Under the pieces are notes generated by a model. It was not told the origin of the DNA. It did not search any database and worked only from the letters and a program-made list of their open reading frames with translations. From Litoditis marina (taxonomy: Eukaryota > Nematoda > Chromadorea > Rhabditida > Rhabditidae), in contig OZ038435.1 in NCBI GenBank assembly GCA_964036275.1, forward strand, positions 13,369,634 to 13,433,633: DNA of 64,000 nt. The letters are read 5' to 3'. The first letter of the stretch is position 1. Every line of letters starts with the position of its first letter. A program made the translations under genes and the position numbers. Shown here in pieces: positions 57,400-64,000 of the stretch.

Positions 57400-60300
57400 A
57401 CGTGAAACGAGTTATGATTTTTGCCCTACGTGCGAATTAGTGTCCAAACTCGATATTTTTGAACTCCCCATATTTGTAGAGACTCAAAAATGTTTATCTT
57501 ATTTGCATAAGTTGAAACAGCTCTGAAATAATCGAGTGGTGTCGCTAACCAAAAACACAGCCAAATTGACGTGAAAGGAGTTATGATTTTCGCTTCACGT
57601 GAGAATAAGTGTTTAAACTGGATATTTCTGAACTCCCCATACTTGTAGATACTCAAAAATGTTTATCTCATTTGCAGAAGTTAAAACAGCACCGAAATAA
57701 TCGAGTGGTGTTGCTAACCAAAAATACAGCCAAATTGACGTGAATCGAGTTACGATTTTTGTCCTACGTGAGAATTAGTGTCCAAACTCGATATTTTTGA
57801 ATTCCCCGTATTTGTAGAGACTCAAAAATGTTTATATTATTTGGATAAGTTAAAACAGCTCCGAAATAATCGAGTGGCGTTGCTAACCAAAAACACAGCC
57901 AAATTCAAATTGACGTGAATCGAGTTACGATTTTCGCTCCACGTGAGAATGAGGGTTCAAACTGGATATTTCTGAACTCCCCGTATTTGTAGAGACTCAA
58001 AAATGTTTATATTATTTGGATAAGTTAAAACAGCTCCGAAATAATCGAGTGGCGTTGCTAACCAAAAACACAGCCAAATTCAAATTGACGTGAATCGAGT
58101 TACGATTTTCGCTCCACGTGAGAATGAGGGTTCAAACTGGATATTTCTGAACTCCCCATACTTGTAGAGACTCAAAAATGTTTATATTATTTGGATAAGT
58201 TAAAACAGCTCCGAAATAATCGAGTGGTGTTGCTAACCAAAAACACAGCCAAATTGACGTGAAACGAGTTATGATTTTTGCCCTACGTGAGAATTAGTGT
58301 CCAAACTCGATATTTTTGAATTCCTCGTATTTGTAGAGACTCAAAAATGTTTATCTTATTTGCATAAGTTAAAACAGCACCGAAATAATCGAGTGGTGTT
58401 GCTAACCAAAAACACAGCCAAATTGACGTGAATCGAGTTACAATTTTTGTCCTACGTGAGAATTAGTGTTCAAACTCGATATTTTTGAACTCCCCATATT
58501 TGTAGGGACTCAAAAATGTTTATCTCATTTGCATAAGTAGAAACAGCTCCAAAATAATCGAGTGGCGTTGCTAACCAAAAACACAGCCAAATTGACGTGA
58601 ATCGAGTTACAATTTTTGTCCTACGTGAGAATTAGTGTCCAAACTCGACATTTTTGAATTCCTCGTATTTGTAGAGACTCAAAAATGCTTATCTTATTTG
58701 CATAAGTTAAAACAGCACCGAAATAATCGAGTGGTGTTGCTAACCAAAAACACAGCCAAATTGACGTGAATCGAGTTACGGTTTTCGCTTTACGTGAGAG
58801 TGAGTGTTCAAACTGGATATTTCTGAACTCCCCATACTTGTAGAGACTCAGAAATGTTTATCTTATTTGCATAAGTTGAAACAGCTCCGAAATAATCGAG
58901 TGGCGTTGCTAACCAGAAACACAGCCAAAATGACGTGAAACGAGTTACGATTTTTGCCCTACGTGAGAATTAGTGTCCAAACTCGATATTTTTGAACTCC
59001 CCATATTCGAAGAAACTCAAAAATGTTTATCTTATTTGCATAACTTGAAACATCTCCGAAATAATCGAGTGGTGTCGCTAACCAAAAACACAGCCAAATT
59101 GACGTGAAACGAGTTATGATTTTTGTCCTACGTGAGAATTAGTGTCCAAACTCGATATTTTTGAACTCCCCATATTTGTAGAGACTCAAAAATGTTTATC
59201 TCATTTGCATAAGTATAAACAGCTAAAAAATAATCGAGTGGCGTTGCTAACCAAAAACACAGCCAAATTGACGTGAATCGAGTTACGATTTTTGTCCTAC
59301 GTGAGAATTAGTGTCCAAACTCGATATTTCTGAACTCCCCATACTTGTAGAGACTCAAAAATGTTTATCTTATTTGCATAAATTGAAACAGCTCCGAAAT
59401 AATCGAGTGGTGTCGCTAACCAAAAACACAGCCAAATTGACGTGAATCGAGTTACGGTTTTCGCTTTACGTGAGAATGAGTGTTCAAACTGGATATTTCT
59501 GAACTCCCCATACTTGTAGAGACTCAAAAATGTTTATCTTATTTGCATAAGTTGAAACAGCTCCGAAATAATCGAGTGGTGTTGCTAACCAGAAACACAG
59601 CCAAATTGACGTGAATCGAGTTATGATTTTCGCTTCATGTGAGAATGAGTGTTCAAACTGGATATTTCTGAACTCCCCATACTTGTAGAGACTCAAAAAT
59701 GTTTATCTTATTTGCATAAGTTGAAACAGCTCCGAAATAATCGAGTGGTGTTGCTAACCATAAACACAGCCAAATTGACGTGAAAGGAGTTATGATTTTC
59801 GCTTCATGTGAGAATGAGTGTTTAAACTGGATATTTCTGAACTCCCCATACTTGTAGATACTCAAAAATGTTTATCTCATTTGCATAAGTAGAAACAGCT
59901 CCGAAATAATTGGCTGGCGTTGCTAACCAAAAACACAGCCAAATTGACGTGAAACGAGTTATGATTTTTGCCCTACATGCGAATTAGTGTTCAAACTCGA
60001 TATTTTTGAACTCCCCATATGTGTAGAGACTCAAAAATGTTTATCTTATTTGCATAAGTTGAAACAGCTCCGAAATAATCGAGTGGTGTTGCTAACCAAA
60101 AACACAGCCAAATTGACGTGAAACGAGTTATGATTTTTGCCCTACGTGCGAATTAGTGTTCAAACTCGATATTTTTGAACTCCCCATATGTGTAGAGACT
60201 CAAAAATGTTTATCTCATTTGCATAAGTTCAAACAGCTTCGAAATAATCGAGTGGTGTTGCTAACCAAAAACACAGCCAAATTGACGTGAAACGAGTTAT

Positions 60301-63300
60301 GATTTTTGTCCTACGTGAGAATTAGTGTCCAAACTCGATATTTTTGAATTCCTCGTATTTGTAGAGACTCAAAAATGTTTATCTTATTTGCATAAGTTAA
60401 AACAGCACCGAAATAATCGAGTGGTGTTGCTAACCAAAAACACAGCCAAATTGACGTGAAACGAGTTATGATTTTTGTCCTACGTGAGAATTAGTGTCCA
60501 AACTCGATATTTTTGAATTCCTCGTATTTGTAGAGACTCAAAAATGTTTATCTTATTTGCATAAGTTAAAACAGCTCCGAAATAATCGAGTGGTGTCGCT
60601 AACCAAAAACACAGCCAAATTGACGTGAATCGAGTTACGATTTTTGTCCTACGTGCGAATTAGTGTCCAAACTCGATATTTTTGAACTCCCCATATTTGT
60701 AGAGACTCAAAAATGTTTATCTTATTTGCATAAGTTGAAACAGCTCTGAAATAATCGAGTGGTGTCGCTAACCAAAAACACAGCCAAATTGACGTGAAAG
60801 GAGTTATGATTTTCGCTTCACGTGAGAATAAGTGTTTAAACTGGATATTTCTGAACTCCCCATACTTGTAGATACTCAAAAATGTTTATCTCATTTGCAG
60901 AAGTTAAAACAGCACCGAAATAATCGAGTGGTGTTGCTAACCAAAAATACAGCCAAATTGACGTGAATCGAGTTACGATTTTTGTCCTACGTGAGAATTA
61001 GTGTCCAAACTCGATATTTTTGAATTCCCCGTATTTGTAGAGACTCAAAAATGTTTATATTATTTGGATAAGTTAAAACAGCTCCGAAATAATCGAGTGG
61101 CGTTGCTAACCAAAAACACAGCCAAATTCAAATTGACGTGAATCGAGTTACGATTTTCGCTCCACGTGAGAATGAGGGTTCAAACTGGATATTTCTGAAC
61201 TCCCCGTATTTGTAGAGACTCAAAAATGTTTATATTATTTGGATAAGTTAAAACAGCTCCGAAATAATCGAGTGGCGTTGCTAACCAAAAACACAGCCAA
61301 ATTCAAATTGACGTGAATCGAGTTACGATTTTCGCTCCACGTGAGAATGAGGGTTCAAACTGGATATTTCTGAACTCCCCATACTTGTAGAGACTCAAAA
61401 ATGTTTATATTATTTGGATAAGTTAAAACAGCTCCGAAATAATCGAGTGGTGTTGCTAACCAAAAACACAGCCAAATTGACGTGAAACGAGTTATGATTT
61501 TTGCCCTACATGCGAATTAGTGTTCAAACTCGATATTTTTGAACTCCCCATATTTGTAGAGACTCAAAAATGTTTATCTTATTTGCATAAGTTGAAACAG
61601 CTCTGAAATAATCGAGTGGTGTCGCTAACCAAAAACACAGCCAAATTGACGTGAAACGAGTTATGATTTTTGCCCTACGTGCGAATTAGTGTCCAAACTC
61701 GATATTTTTGAACTCCCCATATTTGTAGGGACTCAAAAATGTTTATCTTATTTGCATAAGTTGAAACAGCTCCGAAATAATCGAGTGGTGTCGCTAACCA
61801 AAAACACAGCCAAATTGACGTGAAACGAGTTATGATTTTTGCCCTACATGCGAATTAGTGTTCAAACTAGATATTTTTGAACTCCCCATATGTGTAGAGA
61901 CTCAAAAATGTTTATCTTATTTGCATAAGTTGAAACAGCTCCGAAATAATCGAGTGGTGTCGCTAACCAAAAACACAGCCAAATTGACGTGAAACGAGTT
62001 ATGATTTTTGCCCTACGTGCGAATTAGTGTCCAAACTCGATATTTTTGAACTCCCCATATTTGTAGGGACTCAAAAATGTTTATCTCATTTGCATAAGTA
62101 GAAACAGCTCCAAAATAATCGAGTGGCGTTGCTAACCAAAAACACAGCCAAATTGACGTGAATCGAGTTACAATTTTTGTCCTACGTGAGAATTAGTGTC
62201 CAAACTCGACATTTTTGAATTCCTCGTATTTGTAGAGACTCAAAAATGCTTATCTTATTTGCATAAGTTAAAACAGCACCGAAATAATCGAGTGGTGTTG
62301 CTAACCAAAAACACAGCCAAATTGACGTGAATCGAGTTACGGTTTTCGCTTTACGTGAGAGTGAGTGTTCAAACTGGATATTTCTGAACTCCCCATACTT
62401 GTAGAGACTCAGAAATGTTTATCTTATTTGCATAAGTTGAAACAGCTCCGAAATAATCGAGTGGCGTTGCTAACCAGAAACACAGCCAAAATGACGTGAA
62501 ACGAGTTACGATTTTTGCCCTACGTGAGAATTAGTGTCCAAACTCGATATTTTTGAACTCCCCATATTCGAAGAAACTCAAAAATGTTTATCTTATTTGC
62601 ATAACTTGAAACATCTCCGAAATAATCGAGTGGTGTCGCTAACCAAAAACACAGCCAAATTGACGTGAAACGAGTTATGATTTTTGCCCTACGTGCGAAT
62701 TAGTGTCCAAACTCGATATTTTTGAACTCCCCATATTTGTAGAGACTCAAAAATGTTTATCTCATTTGCATAAGTATAAACAGCTAAAAAATAATCGAGT
62801 GGCGTTGCTAACCAAAAACACAGCCAAATTGACGTGAATCGAGTTACGATTTTTGTCCTACGTGAGAATTAGTGTCCAAACTCGATATTTCTGAACTCCC
62901 CATACTTGTAGAGACTCAAAAATGTTTATCTTATTTGCATAAATTGAAACAGCTCCGAAATAATCGAGTGGTGTCGCTAACCAAAAACACAGCCAAATTG
63001 ACGTGAATCGAGTTACGGTTTTCGCTTTACGTGAGAATGAGTGTTCAAACTGGATATTTCTGAACTCCCCATACTTGTAGAGACTCAAAAATGTTTATCT
63101 TATTTGCATAAGTTGAAACAGCTCCGAAATAATCGAGTGGTGTTGCTAACCAGAAACACAGCCAAATTGACGTGAATCGAGTTATGATTTTCGCTTCATG
63201 TGAGAATGAGTGTTCAAACTGGATATTTCTGAACTCCCCATACTTGTAGAGACTCAAAAATGTTTATCTTATTTGCATAAGTTGAAACAGCTCCGAAATA

Positions 63301-64000
63301 ATCGAGTGGTGTTGCTAACCATAAACACAGCCAAATTGACGTGAAAGGAGTTATGATTTTCGCTTCATGTGAGAATGAGTGTTTAAACTGGATATTTCTG
63401 AACTCCCCATACTTGTAGATACTCAAAAATGTTTATCTCATTTGCATAAGTAGAAACAGCTCCGAAATAATTGGCTGGCGTTGCTAACCAAAAACACAGC
63501 CAAATTGACGTGAAACGAGTTATGATTTTTGCCCTACATGCGAATTAGTGTTCAAACTCGATATTTTTGAACTCCCCATATGTGTAGAGACTCAAAAATG
63601 TTTATCTTATTTGCATAAGTTGAAACAGCTCCGAAATAATCGAGTGGTGTTGCTAACCAAAAACACAGCCAAATTGACGTGAAACGAGTTATGATTTTTG
63701 CCCTACGTGCGAATTAGTGTTCAAACTCGATATTTTTGAACTCCCCATATGTGTAGAGACTCAAAAATGTTTATCTCATTTGCATAAGTTCAAACAGCTT
63801 CGAAATAATCGAGTGGTGTTGCTAACCAAAAACACAGCCAAATTGACGTGAAACGAGTTATGATTTTTGTCCTACGTGAGAATTAGTGTCCAAACTCGAT
63901 ATTTTTGAATTCCTCGTATTTGTAGAGACTCAAAAATGTTTATCTTATTTGCATAAGTTGAAACAGCTCCGAAATAATCGAGTGGTGTCGCTAACCAAAA
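57400..64000. repeat. Tandem 3.2-3.6-kb duplication within the satellite
   Basis: 57426-58250 matches 60649-61480 at an offset of 3,223 bp. 58450-60300 matches 62010-63870 at an offset of 3,561 bp (TTGTAGGGACT at 58500 and 62061). The offset difference of 338 bp equals two monomers, so the second copy gained two units. It runs to the window end. Confidence 0.85.

Larger units (their letters stand above)
48946..64000. repeat. ~169-bp satellite array (about 89 units), runs off the window
   Basis: Clear register begins at about 48961. Units share CCTACGTGAGAATTAGTGT, ACTC(C)CCATA(T/C)TTGTAGAGACTC, AAATAATCGAGTGG, GCTAACCAAAAACACAGCCA and TGACGTGAA. The usual period is 169 bp. A few units carry an extra AAATCC/AAATTC 6-bp insertion. 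Minus-strand frames of 70-76 codons recur because 1.35 units happen to be open. The period is not divisible by three, and the frame never spans the array. Confidence 0.97.

Noticed and set aside
50837..63426. Minus-strand 70-76 codon frames (MSLYKYGEFRN...) as a peptide family
   Set aside because: They are 1.35 satellite monomers read in a chance-open frame. The monomer length is not divisible by three and the frames start and stop at satellite variants.
34416..64000. CRISPR-like array
   Set aside because: Repeat periods of 325 and 169 bp with no spacer/repeat alternation, in a eukaryotic genome.
1..64000. 5S rRNA, SL2 leader or nematode telomere repeats
   Set aside because: Looked for the 5S gene near SL1, SL2-type leaders and TTAGGC runs by eye; none found.

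Overview
This is a 64-kb piece of a nematode nuclear genome. The main evidence is an exact copy of the 22-nt nematode SL1 spliced-leader exon at 19559-19580, followed by a GT. Supporting signs are TTTCAG-type splice acceptors, many short exons separated by AT-rich introns, and homopolymeric G/C tracts in the introns. No bacterial, viral or organellar gene is visible. The species cannot be named from the sequence alone.

Layout, left to right. (1) 1-7666: seven full copies and one partial copy of a ~1,062-bp satellite. (2) 7708-25610: one plus-strand gene that I could splice by hand into 28 coding exons and 1,023 codons. It starts at a probable trans-splice acceptor about 40 bp after the satellite ends. 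Every coding exon is a multiple of three and every coding intron is phase 0. The product is a hydrophilic protein with long Arg/Lys/Glu helices, proline-rich stretches, a Ser/acidic tract and a basic C-terminus; I do not recognise its family. Its introns hold short inverted-repeat elements, palindromes, duplicated splice sites and the SL1 copy. (3) 25.6-31 kb: ordinary-looking, repeat-littered DNA with a few isolated candidate exons, none of which forms a convincing gene. (4) 31.2-34.4 kb: a duplicated two-exon gene fragment (one copy broken), a (TA)n run, and a 264-bp tandem array carrying an 88-nt exon-like segment. (5) 34.4-47.9 kb: about 42 copies of a ~325-bp unit. Each has a strong acceptor, a 62-nt open segment, a strong donor and an internal hairpin. 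(6) 47.9-48.95 kb: a short unique spacer with a TTCGCTC-type microsatellite and a 145-bp duplication. (7) 48.96 kb to the end: about 89 copies of a ~169-bp satellite with higher-order structure.

The most interesting points are the SL1 sequence lying inside an intron, the exon-cassette-like 325-bp array with a 12-nt hypervariable core, the all-phase-0 architecture of the large gene, and a shared inverted-repeat motif (TTGTAGTTTGATC) linking the gene's introns with both mid-window arrays. All gene models here are hand-spliced predictions without transcript evidence.
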